This document shows, in pieces, positions 49,078-58,336 of a DNA stretch of 64,000 bases. The stretch is from assembly GCA_047345645.1 (NCBI GenBank), contig JBLEFH010000003.1; one strand, written 5' to 3'. Below the pieces are notes generated by a model, which did no database searches, was not told the origin of the DNA, and saw nothing but the letters and a program-made list of their open reading frames with translations. Both the position numbers and the translations under genes were made by a program. Source of the DNA: JBLEFH01 sp047345645. Its GTDB lineage: Bacteria > Pseudomonadota > Alphaproteobacteria > Rhodobacterales > Rhodobacteraceae. Positions within the stretch are counted from its first letter, which is position 1, and each line of letters opens with the position of its first letter.

Positions 49078-50082
49078 TTACCTATTCAAATCCGTCAGAA
49101 ATGCGCGCAATTTTTGCATATCTTCGGGCAAAGGCGCTGAAAACCTTAGCATTTCGTCGCTGACGGGATGGCGGAAACCCAGTGTTTCCGCATGGAGCGC
49201 TTGACGCGGGAAGGCCGCGATATAGTCCCGCGCGGCCGGGCTGAGCGCCTGCGGGACGCTCCGCCCGCCGCCATAAACCGGATCGCCGATCAGCGGATGA
49301 CCGATATGCGCCATGTGGACGCGGATCTGGTGAGTGCGCCCGGTCTCCAAACGGCAAGTGATCTCTGCGGATCCGGTCAGCGGCTCCGCGATCTCAACAT
49401 GGGTGACGGCGCGTTTGCCGCCCTCCACAATCGCCATTTTCTTGCGGTCATGGCGGTGGCGGGCGATCGGTGCGTTGAGTGTCAGCCGCGCATTTTGCCA
49501 GCGCACCGCTGTCAGTCCTGCAAGACGCGGATCGCCGGGAGACGGCACGCCCCAGCAAAAGGCGCGATATTGCCGTTCCAGATCATGTGCCGCGAATTGC
49601 GCGGCCAGACCCTGATGCGCCGAGTCGGATTTGGCGACAACCAGAAGGCCGGAGGTGTCCTTGTCGATGCGATGCACGATGCCGGGGCGCTTCTCTCCAC
49701 CAATCCCGGAGAGCCGGTCCCCGCAATGATACATCAGCGCGTTGACCAGCGTGCCGTCCGGCTGGCCCGCGCCGGGATGGACCGTGAGCCCGGCGGGCTT
49801 GTTCACCACGATCAGATCGTCATCCTCGAACACAATGTCGAGCGGGATGTTTTGCGGGATGAGATCAATCTCCTCCGCCTCGGGGATCGCGATGTCCCAA
49901 ACCTCGCCCGCCTCGACCTTCATTTTCGCATCGCTGGCGGGCGTCCCGTCTCGCGAAACCGCCCCCGCCTCGATCAGCACTTTGAGCCGTGAACGCGACA
50001 GGTCTGGCGCGGCCTCCGCCAATGCCTTATCCAGACGGCCAGAGATTTCCAGCTCAACCCGGATATGCGACACTGACCCCAT
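49078..50082 (-). CDS. rluD: 23S rRNA pseudouridine synthase, RluD family
   Basis: 334 residues. N-terminal S4 RNA-binding domain (GRLDKALAEAAPDLSRSRLK), then the catalytic domain with HRIDKDTSGLLV (catalytic Asp140), VNKPAGLTVHPGAG and RTHQIRVHMAHIGHPLIGDP. It modifies uridines in helix 69 of 23S rRNA. AAGGGAG precedes the start. The start codon overlaps the divergent DUF6476 start by 2 bases. RluC-type identity cannot be fully excluded. Confidence 0.92.
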   Translation of the reverse strand: MGSVSHIRVELEISGRLDKALAEAAPDLSRSRLKVLIEAGAVSRDGTPASDAKMKVEAGEVWDIAIPEAEEIDLIPQNIPLDIVFEDDDLIVVNKPAGLTVHPGAGQPDGTLVNALMYHCGDRLSGIGGEKRPGIVHRIDKDTSGLLVVAKSDSAHQGLAAQFAAHDLERQYRAFCWGVPSPGDPRLAGLTAVRWQNARLTLNAPIARHRHDRKKMAIVEGGKRAVTHVEIAEPLTGSAEITCRLETGRTHQIRVHMAHIGHPLIGDPVYGGGRSVPQALSPAARDYIAAFPRQALHAETLGFRHPVSDEMLRFSAPLPEDMQKLRAFLTDLNR

Positions 50083-50398
50083 GGATGACTCCCTTCACGA
50101 TATGCCCGAACCGCCGCGCCTGAAGTTTTTGCGGCGGCTGGTGACGGTTCTGACCCTATCGCTTATCGGCATGGTCATCACCATTGCGGTGCTTTTCGTC
50201 CTGAAATTTCAGGAAATCAAGGTCGGCGGCGCGCCGATGCTGCCGGAATCCATCACGCTGCCTGATGGGGAGAGCGCCGAAGCCATCACCATGGGCAGCG
50301 GCTGGAGCGGCGTTGTCACCCGTGATGCCAGCGGCGTGGAGCGCATCCGTATCTTCGGCCCGGACGGTGTGGAGACGCAGGTGGTGGAGATCGAATGA
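50081..50398 (+). CDS. DUF6476-type small membrane protein
   Basis: 105 residues: cytoplasmic N-terminus, one membrane helix (VTVLTLSLIGMVITIAVLFV), and a small strand-rich periplasmic domain (ITLPDGESAEAITMGSGWSG; VERIRIFGPDGVETQVVEIE). Known in Rhodobacterales upstream of dnaG; function unknown. An alternative start is ATG at 50102. The stop overlaps the dnaG start by ATGA. Confidence 0.82.
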   Translation: MDDSLHDMPEPPRLKFLRRLVTVLTLSLIGMVITIAVLFVLKFQEIKVGGAPMLPESITLPDGESAEAITMGSGWSGVVTRDASGVERIRIFGPDGVETQVVEIE

Positions 50399-52314
50399 GC
50401 ATCCCCCCGTCCTTCCTTGATGAGCTGAAAAGCCGCCTGCCCATGTCTCAAGTGGTCGGGCGCAAGGTGACGTGGGATCTCAAGAAATCCAATCAGGCGA
50501 AGGGGGACTGGTGGGCGCCCTGCCCCTTCCACGGCGAGAAAACCGCGAGTTTTCACGTCGATGACCAGAAGGGCTTCTATTACTGCTTCGGCTGTCAGGC
50601 GAAGGGCAATCTTTTCGGTTTCGTGCAGGAGACCGAGAATGTCGGATTTATCGACGCGGTGGAAATTCTCGCCCGCGAGGCCGGGATGCAGATGCCCGCG
50701 CGCGATCCGCAAGCGCAGAAAAAAGCCGATGAGGCGACGCGGCTGGCGGAGGTCATGGAACAGGCGGTGCAATTCTACCGCCTGCAACTCAAGACCAACG
50801 CCGCCGCCGATGCGCGGGCCTATCTGGAACGGCGCGGGCTCCGGGCCGAGACGATTGACCGCTTCGAGATCGGCTTTGCGCCCGACAACCGCGACGCGCT
50901 GCGCCAGCATCTTTTGGGCAAATCCGTGCCGGAGGCGGATATCGAGACCGCAGGGCTTTCGGCGACCCCCGACAGCGGCACCCCCTATGACCGCTTCCGC
51001 GACCGCATCATCTTCCCGATCCGCGATCTGCGGGGCCGGGCGATTGCCCTTGGCGGGCGGGCGATGAGCGAGGCGGCGCGGGCGAAATATCTCAACTCGC
51101 CCGAGACGCCGCTCTTTCACAAAGGCCACAATCTTTACAATCACGGCCCGGCCCGCGAGGCGGCGGGCAAATCCGGCGCGCTCATCGTTGCTGAGGGCTA
51201 TATGGATGTGATCGCGCTGGCGCAGGCGGGTTTCGGTCACGCCGTTGCGCCGCTTGGCACCGCGATCACGGAGGATCAGTTGCGGCTTCTCTGGCGGATC
51301 ACACCGGAGCCGGTGATTGCGCTTGATGGCGACAAGGCAGGCCAGCGCGCGGCCTACCGTCTGATCGACCTCGCCTTGCCGATGCTGGAAGGCGGGCGGA
51401 CGCTGAATTTCTGCCTTATGCCCGAGGGTCAGGACCCTGACGATCTTATCCAGAGCGGCGGCCCGGGTGCGATGCAGGAGACGCTGAACGTCTCGCTCCC
51501 TCTTGTCGAAATGCTGTGGCGGCGCGAGACGGAGGATGGCCAGTTCGACACGCCCGAGCGGCGGACCGCGCTCGACAATGCCCTGCGCACGGCGCTCCGC
51601 CAGATCCCCGACCCGGTGCTGCGCAATCATTACGGCGCCGCGATTCAGGAGCGGCGACAGACACTCTTCGCCCCGAAACGGGCGCAGAATAGCGGCGGGC
51701 CGCGCGGCCCGTGGAAGCCCCGCGCGCCGCAAGGGGCCAGCACCTCGGCCCGCGCCTCGCGGCTTGTTTCGGGCGCGAGCGGCAGCGGGGTCATGGAGGC
51801 GGCGATCCTTGCGGGCTGCATCAACCACCCCGATGCCGCCCTCGCCCTCATCGACACGCTCGAAGATCAGCCCTTTTCCGACGCGCAAACGGACCGGATT
51901 CGCCTCGCCCTCTTGCAAGCGCTCGCCAGCGGCCTATCTGACAGGGCGAGCCTGATTTCCACATTGCAACGCCAGCTTGGGACGGACCCGCTGGAGGCCC
52001 TCGACGCCGCACGGATCACGCGGGTCAATCGCAGGTTTTCGACCGCCGTCTCGGCCCATGATGCGCAGACCGCCATCGAAGAGGCGCTGCGGCGGCTCGG
52101 TGCGCAGGCCGGTTTGCAAATGGAGATCGCAGAGGCAGAGGCGGATTTCGCGGATCATCCGACGGAATCGGCGCTCTACCGGCTCAGCGCGGCCCGCCGG
52201 GCCCTGGAAGATGCCCTTCGCCTGCCTGATTCGGGCGAAGGAACCGAATCAACGCTGGATTTCCGCTCCGGACTGGATCGAATCCTGCAAAAGGCGGTAA
52301 AAAAAGGCCAATAG
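50395..52314 (+). CDS. dnaG: DNA primase
   Basis: 639 residues. N-terminal zinc-binding domain with Cys43, His46, Cys64 and Cys67 (CPFHGEKTASFHVDD, CFGCQAKG), the catalytic Toprim core (IVAEGYMDVIALAQAGF; LDGDKAGQRAAYR) and a C-terminal DnaB-interaction helical domain. It makes replication primers. It overlaps DUF6476 and precedes rpoD, as in the macromolecular synthesis operon (without rpsU). Confidence 0.96.
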   Translation: MSIPPSFLDELKSRLPMSQVVGRKVTWDLKKSNQAKGDWWAPCPFHGEKTASFHVDDQKGFYYCFGCQAKGNLFGFVQETENVGFIDAVEILAREAGMQMPARDPQAQKKADEATRLAEVMEQAVQFYRLQLKTNAAADARAYLERRGLRAETIDRFEIGFAPDNRDALRQHLLGKSVPEADIETAGLSATPDSGTPYDRFRDRIIFPIRDLRGRAIALGGRAMSEAARAKYLNSPETPLFHKGHNLYNHGPAREAAGKSGALIVAEGYMDVIALAQAGFGHAVAPLGTAITEDQLRLLWRITPEPVIALDGDKAGQRAAYRLIDLALPMLEGGRTLNFCLMPEGQDPDDLIQSGGPGAMQETLNVSLPLVEMLWRRETEDGQFDTPERRTALDNALRTALRQIPDPVLRNHYGAAIQERRQTLFAPKRAQNSGGPRGPWKPRAPQGASTSARASRLVSGASGSGVMEAAILAGCINHPDAALALIDTLEDQPFSDAQTDRIRLALLQALASGLSDRASLISTLQRQLGTDPLEALDAARITRVNRRFSTAVSAHDAQTAIEEALRRLGAQAGLQMEIAEAEADFADHPTESALYRLSAARRALEDALRLPDSGEGTESTLDFRSGLDRILQKAVKKGQ

Positions 52315-52425
52315 ACCGCGCATATTAACTTTAACAGGTAAGAATCATTCACCCGGTTCATTGCGAATCAATGATTCGTTCACCATATTGAGGCATTCCG
52401 CGAAACGACGCGTGAGGGGGACAGC

Positions 52426-54393
52426 ATGGCAGCAAAAGATACCGATCAGAAGCCGGTTGATGAACAGGATAATGAGCATGTGCTCGATATGAGCAAAGCC
52501 GCCGTCCGTAAGATGATCGCCAAGGCGAAAGAACGCGGATCGGTAACTTATGACGAGCTGAACGAAGTCTTGCCCCCCGACGAGGTGTCCTCCGAACAGA
52601 TCGAGGATGTGATGGCGATGCTCAATGAGATGGGCATTCAAGTCGTCGATTCCGATGAAGACGAGGATGAGGACGACAATAAGGACACGGCGACCACTGA
52701 GGGCTCTTCCTCCCGCGCGGTGGCGACCACCTCGTCCTCCAGCGAGAATCTGGACCGCACGGACGATCCGGTGCGCATGTATCTGCGTGAAATGGGGTCG
52801 GTGGAGCTTCTGTCCCGCGAGGGCGAGATCGCGATTGCGAAGCGCATCGAGGCGGGCCGCAACACCATGATTGCCGGGCTCTGCGAAAGCCCCCTCACCT
52901 TCCAAGCCATCACCATCTGGCGCGACGAGCTTCTCGAAGAAGAAATTCTGCTGCGCGATGTGATCGACCTTGAGACCACGTTCGGTCAATCGATGGACGA
53001 TGAGGAAGACGGCGAAGACACCATCACCGCTGCCGCTGCGGACGAGGATGAGGACGACAGCCATGCGTCCGATGAGACCGAAAGCGATGACGAGGATGAG
53101 GACGACGAGGATGAGGGCGCGAACCTCTCGCTCGCCGCGATGGAAGCGACGCTGAAGCCGAAGGTTCTCGAAACCCTCGACGAGATCGCGGGCCTCTATG
53201 AAAAGCTGGCCGAGATGCAGGACAATCGTCTGTCGGCCACGATGAACGAGGATGAAAGCTTCTCGGCTAAGCAGGAGGGCGCCTATCAGACGCTCCGCAC
53301 CCGGCTTGTCGAACTGGTGAACGGGCTGCACCTCCACAACAACCGGATCGAAGCGCTGGTCGATCAGCTTTACGGCATCAACAAGCGCCTGATGACGATT
53401 GACGGACAGATGGTGAAGCTCGCCGATCAGGCCCGCGTCAACCGTAAGGATTTCGTGGAAGCCTATCGCGGCTCGGAGCTGGACCCGATCTGGATGGAGC
53501 GGATCAGCGAACTCAAGGGCCGTGGCTGGTCCACGCTGATCGAGCGTCACGGCGAGAAGGTCGAGGAACTGCGCGGCGAACTGGCCCAGATCGGCCAGTA
53601 TATCGGCGTCGATATTTCCGAATATCGCCGCATCGTGCAGCAGGTCCAGAAGGGCGAGAAAGAGGCGCGTCAGGCCAAGAAAGAAATGGTCGAGGCGAAC
53701 CTGCGTCTCGTGATCTCGATTGCCAAGAAATACACCAACCGCGGGCTGCAATTCCTTGATCTCATTCAGGAAGGCAATATCGGCCTGATGAAAGCGGTGG
53801 ATAAATTCGAGTATCGCCGCGGCTATAAATTCTCCACCTATGCGACATGGTGGATCCGTCAGGCGATCACCCGCTCCATTGCGGACCAAGCCCGCACGAT
53901 CCGCATCCCGGTCCATATGATTGAGACGATCAACAAGCTGGTGCGGACCGGCCGTCAGATGCTCCACGAGATCGGCCGCGAGCCGACGCCGGAGGAATTG
54001 GCGGACAAGCTGCAAATGCCGCTGGAAAAGGTCCGTAAGGTGATGAAAATCGCCAAGGAACCGATTTCGCTGGAGACGCCGATTGGCGACGAGGAAGACA
54101 GTCAGCTTGGCGATTTCATCGAGGACAAGAACGCGATCCTGCCCCTCGACAGCGCCATTCAGGGCAATCTCAAAGAGACCACGACCCGCGTTCTGGCCTC
54201 GCTCACGCCCCGCGAAGAGCGCGTGCTCAGGATGCGGTTTGGCATCGGCATGAACACCGACCACACCCTCGAAGAGGTCGGCCAGCAGTTCAGCGTGACC
54301 CGCGAGCGGATCCGCCAGATCGAGGCGAAGGCGCTGCGCAAGCTCAAACATCCGAGCCGGAGCCGCAAGCTCCGCAGCTTCCTCGAGCAATAA
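52426..54393 (+). CDS. rpoD: RNA polymerase sigma factor RpoD (sigma-70)
   Basis: 655 residues. Region 1.1 (residues 1-80), region 1.2 (DPVRMYLREMGSVELLSREG), a non-conserved region with a very acidic insertion (about residues 190-230, ESDDEDEDDEDEG), region 2 (YKFSTYATWWIRQAITRSIA), region 3 and region 4.2 (SVTRERIRQIEAKALRKLKH). The main housekeeping sigma factor. A terminator follows at once. Confidence 0.97.
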   Translation: MAAKDTDQKPVDEQDNEHVLDMSKAAVRKMIAKAKERGSVTYDELNEVLPPDEVSSEQIEDVMAMLNEMGIQVVDSDEDEDEDDNKDTATTEGSSSRAVATTSSSSENLDRTDDPVRMYLREMGSVELLSREGEIAIAKRIEAGRNTMIAGLCESPLTFQAITIWRDELLEEEILLRDVIDLETTFGQSMDDEEDGEDTITAAAADEDEDDSHASDETESDDEDEDDEDEGANLSLAAMEATLKPKVLETLDEIAGLYEKLAEMQDNRLSATMNEDESFSAKQEGAYQTLRTRLVELVNGLHLHNNRIEALVDQLYGINKRLMTIDGQMVKLADQARVNRKDFVEAYRGSELDPIWMERISELKGRGWSTLIERHGEKVEELRGELAQIGQYIGVDISEYRRIVQQVQKGEKEARQAKKEMVEANLRLVISIAKKYTNRGLQFLDLIQEGNIGLMKAVDKFEYRRGYKFSTYATWWIRQAITRSIADQARTIRIPVHMIETINKLVRTGRQMLHEIGREPTPEELADKLQMPLEKVRKVMKIAKEPISLETPIGDEEDSQLGDFIEDKNAILPLDSAIQGNLKETTTRVLASLTPREERVLRMRFGIGMNTDHTLEEVGQQFSVTRERIRQIEAKALRKLKHPSRSRKLRSFLEQ

Positions 54394-54425
54394 AAAAAGC
54401 CCGGCGCAATGCCGGGCTTTTTCTT
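54391..54425 (+). terminator. Rho-independent terminator after rpoD
   Basis: AAAAAAAGCCCGGC-GCAAT-GCCGGGCTTTTTCTTT: an 8-bp G/C stem extended by A/T pairs and a T-run, right at the rpoD stop codon. It may also act on the convergent dodecin gene. Confidence 0.93.
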
Positions 54426-54442
54426 TGGGCTCACTCCCGTGA

Positions 54443-54646
54443 TCAATCGTCGAGGACGAAGGTCACCATCATATTCACACGGTAATGGGTGATGTTGCCA
54501 CCGTCGCACATCACATGCTGCTCCTTCACCCACGCGCCTTTCACATTGCGCAGGGTCTCATTGGCGCGCTTCACGCCCTGACGCACGGCATCTTCGAAGC
54601 CTTTTTCGGAGGTTGCGGAAATTTCGGTCACGCGTGCAATAGACAT
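54443..54646 (-). CDS. Dodecin (flavin-binding storage protein)
   Basis: 67 residues of the dodecin family: RVTEISATSEKGFEDAVRQG then VKRANETLRNVKGAWVKEQH and strand-rich NITHYRVNMMVTFVLDD. Dodecins form hollow 12-mers that hold riboflavin or FMN. The location beside nrdR-ribD and the rib genes fits flavin storage. The start was placed at the family N-terminus MSIARVTEIS with GGGAGG just upstream. Confidence 0.92.
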   Translation of the reverse strand: MSIARVTEISATSEKGFEDAVRQGVKRANETLRNVKGAWVKEQHVMCDGGNITHYRVNMMVTFVLDD

Positions 54647-54828
54647 AATGTCCTCCCTTTTGCTTGCCCGGCGAGCCTTGCACAGCGGGGTCAGCCAAAC
54701 CACCCGGCTCAAGAGATTGTGTGATTTCTGCCGCGCGCCCACATCTTCTGGGCCATTTTTGCAAAGAGTGCTCTATCCTTGGCGAATCGCCCTAGCTATA
54801 GTGGGCGGGAAACTTGCGAGGGGAAGAA

Positions 54829-55299
54829 ATGCGCTGCCCGTTCTGTCAGAATCTCGACACCCAAGTGAAAGACAGCCGCCCGGCCGAGGATCACGTCGCG
54901 ATCCGCCGTCGCCGGTTCTGCCCCGGATGCGGGGCGCGATTTACCACTTATGAGCGGGTCCAGCTGCGCGATCTGACCGTCGTGAAACGCTCCGGCAAAC
55001 GCGAGGATTTCGAGCGCGAGAAGCTGGAACGCTCCATACGCATCGCCATGCAAAAGCGCCCGATTGAGGCCGAACGCACCGATATGATGATCACCGGGAT
55101 CGTGCGGCGGCTGGAATCGCTCGGCGACACGGACATCCCTTCCGAGCGCATCGGCGAGATCGTTATGGACGCGCTCGCCCGGATCGACACCGTCGCTTAT
55201 GTGCGTTTTGCAAGTGTTTACAAGAACTTCCAGAACCCGGATGATTTCGAGAATTTCGTCGCCGAGCTGCGCCCGAAAGTCTCCGTCGAAGACGATTAA
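54829..55299 (+). CDS. nrdR: Transcriptional repressor NrdR
   Basis: 156 residues. N-terminal zinc ribbon with Cys3, Cys6, Cys31 and Cys34 (MRCPFCQNLD, RRRFCPGCGARFTTYE) and an ATP-cone domain (VVKRSGKREDFEREKLERSI). NrdR senses ATP/dATP and represses ribonucleotide reductase genes. A GAGGGGAAG site precedes ATG. It lies 3 bases before ribD, the normal alphaproteobacterial arrangement. Confidence 0.95.
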   Translation: MRCPFCQNLDTQVKDSRPAEDHVAIRRRRFCPGCGARFTTYERVQLRDLTVVKRSGKREDFEREKLERSIRIAMQKRPIEAERTDMMITGIVRRLESLGDTDIPSERIGEIVMDALARIDTVAYVRFASVYKNFQNPDDFENFVAELRPKVSVEDD

Positions 55300-55302
55300 C
55301 CC

Positions 55303-56406
55303 ATGAGCCAGCGCGCGGATATCGCGCATATGCGTCACGCCATCGCGCTGGCGCGGCGCGGGCTTGGCGCGTGTTGGCCGAACCCGTCCGTGGGCTGCGT
55401 GATCGTGAAAGACGGTCGCGTGATCGGGCGCGGGCGCACGGCGGCGGGCGGACGCCCCCATGCCGAACCGCAAGCCTTGGCGATGGCGGGCGATGCCGCA
55501 GGCGCGACCGCCTATGTCACGCTGGAGCCCTGCGCGCATCACGGCCGCACGCCACCCTGCGCCGACGCCCTGATCGCCGCCGGTGTGGCGAGCGTCGTCG
55601 TGGCCTTGCGGGACCCCGACCCCCGCGTCGATGGCGGCGGGATTGCGAAGCTAAAGGCGGCAGGGATTGAGGTTACCGAAGGCATCTGCGCGGAGGAGGC
55701 GCGCGAGGTGACCGCCGGATTTCTCATGCGAATTCAACATGGTCGCCCGCTGGTCACGCTGAAACTTGCCACCAGTGTGGATGGCCGGATTGCCACCGCG
55801 TCGGGCGAAAGTCGCTGGATCACGGGTTCTGAGGCACGCCGCGCGGTCCATGCGCTCCGCAGCCGTCATGACGGGGTCCTTGTCGGCTCCGGCACGGCGC
55901 TGGCCGACGATCCGATGCTGGATGTGCGCGGGTTCGGAGACGTGCCGCAACCGGTCCGGATCGTCGCGGATCGACGGTTAAGATTGTCGCCGGACGGACG
56001 GCTTGGGCAGTCCGCCAAAAAGCATCCAGCCCTGCTCATCCATAGCGCAGACGCGCCGAAGGCGGCACGGGAGGCTTGGGCGGAAAATGGTGCGGAACTT
56101 CGCGAGATTTCAACCGACGCAGATGGTTTGGATCTGCCTCACCTGCTCAAAACGCTCGGCGATTACGGCCTGAATTCCGTGCTGTGCGAAGGCGGCGGCA
56201 GCTTTGCCGCAGCGCTGCTCAAGGCAGGTTTGGTGGACCGGCTGATCCATGTCGGCGCGGGTCTCGCGCTTGGTGCGGACGGACGGCCAGCGCTTGGCGC
56301 GTTGCCCCCGGCGCCGCTCGCCGCCTTCCCGCGTTTCGCGCTTCATGAAACGCGCGCGGTCGGCGGCGATGTCTGGACCGAGTGGCGTCCTACTTCAACC
56401 CTTTGA
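55303..56406 (+). CDS. ribD: Bifunctional riboflavin deaminase/reductase
   Basis: 367 residues. N-terminal deaminase with zinc ligands His53 (PHAEPQA, Glu55 catalytic), Cys77 and Cys86 (EPCAHHGRTPPC), then the reductase (TLKLATSVDGRIATASGESR; VLVGSGTALADDPMLDVRG; GLNSVLCEGGGSFAAALL). Two steps of riboflavin synthesis. Its 3' end overlaps the convergent capsule gene by 17 bases. Confidence 0.95.
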   Translation: MSQRADIAHMRHAIALARRGLGACWPNPSVGCVIVKDGRVIGRGRTAAGGRPHAEPQALAMAGDAAGATAYVTLEPCAHHGRTPPCADALIAAGVASVVVALRDPDPRVDGGGIAKLKAAGIEVTEGICAEEAREVTAGFLMRIQHGRPLVTLKLATSVDGRIATASGESRWITGSEARRAVHALRSRHDGVLVGSGTALADDPMLDVRGFGDVPQPVRIVADRRLRLSPDGRLGQSAKKHPALLIHSADAPKAAREAWAENGAELREISTDADGLDLPHLLKTLGDYGLNSVLCEGGGSFAAALLKAGLVDRLIHVGAGLALGADGRPALGALPPAPLAAFPRFALHETRAVGGDVWTEWRPTSTL

Positions 56407-58336
56407 AAAACGGCAGAAGTTCTGCCACCCCGCGATGTGCCGGACGCGCTTTAGCCAAGCGCGGATCGCGCGCTTCGAGCCGCGCCAGAATGTCCTCGGG
56501 ACCGCAACCGAGCCCTGTGACCGGGTCGACATAGAGCGGATAGTCGATCAGCGCGGCTTGCACCAAAGCGTCAATGGACGGGCGCGCGGCACGGCGCGCG
56601 GGCGTTTTTGCCAGATCACACGTGAGGCCCCAACCCGCATAAAAGGGCGTGCCGAGACAGGTCACTGCCTTGCCGCGCAGTAGCGCCTCGAAGCCCATCA
56701 GCGAGGTCAGCGTGACCACCGCGTCGCAGAGATCGAGCAGCTCCGCCGCATTCGTTTCCCGCGCAATATAGTCCGCCATTTGCGCGTCGATCACCCCGAG
56801 ACGCAGCCCAGCTTCCACATCGGGATGCGGTTTATAGACAAGGAAATCATGGGTATAGAGATCCCTTGCTTGCGCCAGAAGATCGGCATTGCCAAGACCG
56901 GGCGCGCCGTAGATGACCGAGGCGTCGTCTTCGACCTGCCCCGGCACAAGGATGATTTTGCGGCCTGCGGCGCGGGCGCGCAGATCGTCAAGCGCGTGGT
57001 GCCCGACATTATATTTGCTGACCTTCGCGCCGATGATCGCACGGCCGAGGGCGGCGGCGCGCGGTGTCGGTTCCGCTTTGGAAATTAACCGCTCCAAACG
57101 GCTCTCGCGGCTCGGGTCATAGTGGACGCCAAGATCGTCGATGATCAGCGACGCGGGCGGGACCAGCGCTGCGCCGAGGCCGACCGAGCGCAGAAAGCCG
57201 TCCTCCATATACTGCATATTTGGCACGCTCAGCCCGCCATCGCGGCTCGCCCAGCGGATCAGCGGGCGGCCCGTTTTCTCCGCCAACCGCACCGCGTCGT
57301 CGGCTTCGGCGAAGCTGACATCGCCGACGAAAAACCGCCTTAGAAAGCCGCGCTTCCACGGGCTCATGCTCATGAGAACCGCGCCTTTTTTCGTGCGGCA
57401 CGCGTGATCGCGGCGGCTCAAAAGCTGGCGCGCGGCAGTTTCGAAATCAGTGGCGGTTTCGCGAAAGGGGTCAATCCAGCGCGCGTGGTGGAGATAGAGG
57501 CCCGCGAAAAGCTGCTCGCGACTTCGCTGGATGCGGCGCGGGAAGCTCTGGCGGTCGTTGGAGAGGCCCCACCCCGCCCAGATGGGCCAGCCAAAACTCT
57601 GCGGGCGCAACCCTGCGAGGATCGCGTCCAAACCGAGCTGGCTGCTCCAGCAATAGACAGCGCTCGCACCGGACAGTGCGGCCCATGGGGTGAGACCGCT
57701 CACGAAGCGCATGTTGGCGTCGAGGTCACTTTGCCGGAAATGTCCTTGTTTGCGCCCGGAGGCGATTTCGGGGTGGGTGAGGATGATGATTTCTTCATCT
57801 GGGTGGGCAGCACGCGCCTCGCCCAGCATTGCCAGAAACTCCGTGCGACCTGCGCAGAGCAGCGACGCGTCGCTCGCCGTTTGATCCACAACCAGAACGT
57901 AAGACCCGGGCAGCGGGGTCGAGTCGCCCTCATTGTATTTCGAGAGGTGATGCGCCTGCAAAAACGCGATGCCCGCGCGGGCGCGTTCCGTGTCATCCTC
58001 CGTTGCGGCGAGGATCGCGGTTTCCGCGTCCGACGGTGCGCGCCCGTCGAAATGCACGCCGGTTGCGTCCAACAAAAACCCAACCGGCCACGGATCTCCG
58101 GGCGCGATGGATCGGAGCGGCGCGTCTTCAATCGTGACCACGGGCAAGCCGCGCCTGCGCGCCAGCCAACGGCCACGCGCAGCCACCTTTCGCCGTCCCC
58201 AGATCGCGACGCCGTCGGCGGGTGCCCAAGGCGCGACGATCTCGATGCCATGAAAGGCAAGCGCGCGCCTCAGATGAGGCGCGCGCCAGAAGCCAAGTGA
58301 GATCGCTGCAAGCCGTTTGGGCTTAGTCGGCCACAT
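56390..58336 (-). CDS. Capsule polysaccharide Kdo-transferase, KpsC-like
   Basis: 648 residues with two tandem Capsule_synth modules: the N-terminal half (RAPHLRRALAFHGIEIVAPW; QSFGWPIWAGWGLSNDRQSF) and the C-terminal half (LVPGQVEDDASVIYGAPGLG; TCLGTPFYAGWGLTCDLAKT). KpsC transfers the beta-Kdo linker residues to a phospholipid acceptor at the cytoplasmic face. It overlaps the export lipoprotein gene by 14 bases. Confidence 0.9.
   Translation of the reverse strand: MWPTKPKRLAAISLGFWRAPHLRRALAFHGIEIVAPWAPADGVAIWGRRKVAARGRWLARRRGLPVVTIEDAPLRSIAPGDPWPVGFLLDATGVHFDGRAPSDAETAILAATEDDTERARAGIAFLQAHHLSKYNEGDSTPLPGSYVLVVDQTASDASLLCAGRTEFLAMLGEARAAHPDEEIIILTHPEIASGRKQGHFRQSDLDANMRFVSGLTPWAALSGASAVYCWSSQLGLDAILAGLRPQSFGWPIWAGWGLSNDRQSFPRRIQRSREQLFAGLYLHHARWIDPFRETATDFETAARQLLSRRDHACRTKKGAVLMSMSPWKRGFLRRFFVGDVSFAEADDAVRLAEKTGRPLIRWASRDGGLSVPNMQYMEDGFLRSVGLGAALVPPASLIIDDLGVHYDPSRESRLERLISKAEPTPRAAALGRAIIGAKVSKYNVGHHALDDLRARAAGRKIILVPGQVEDDASVIYGAPGLGNADLLAQARDLYTHDFLVYKPHPDVEAGLRLGVIDAQMADYIARETNAAELLDLCDAVVTLTSLMGFEALLRGKAVTCLGTPFYAGWGLTCDLAKTPARRAARPSIDALVQAALIDYPLYVDPVTGLGCGPEDILARLEARDPRLAKARPAHRGVAELLPFFKGLK

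Noticed and set aside
52345..54390. 681-codon frame antisense to rpoD
   Set aside because: Mirror of the acidic, low-complexity rpoD sequence; rpoD is unambiguous.
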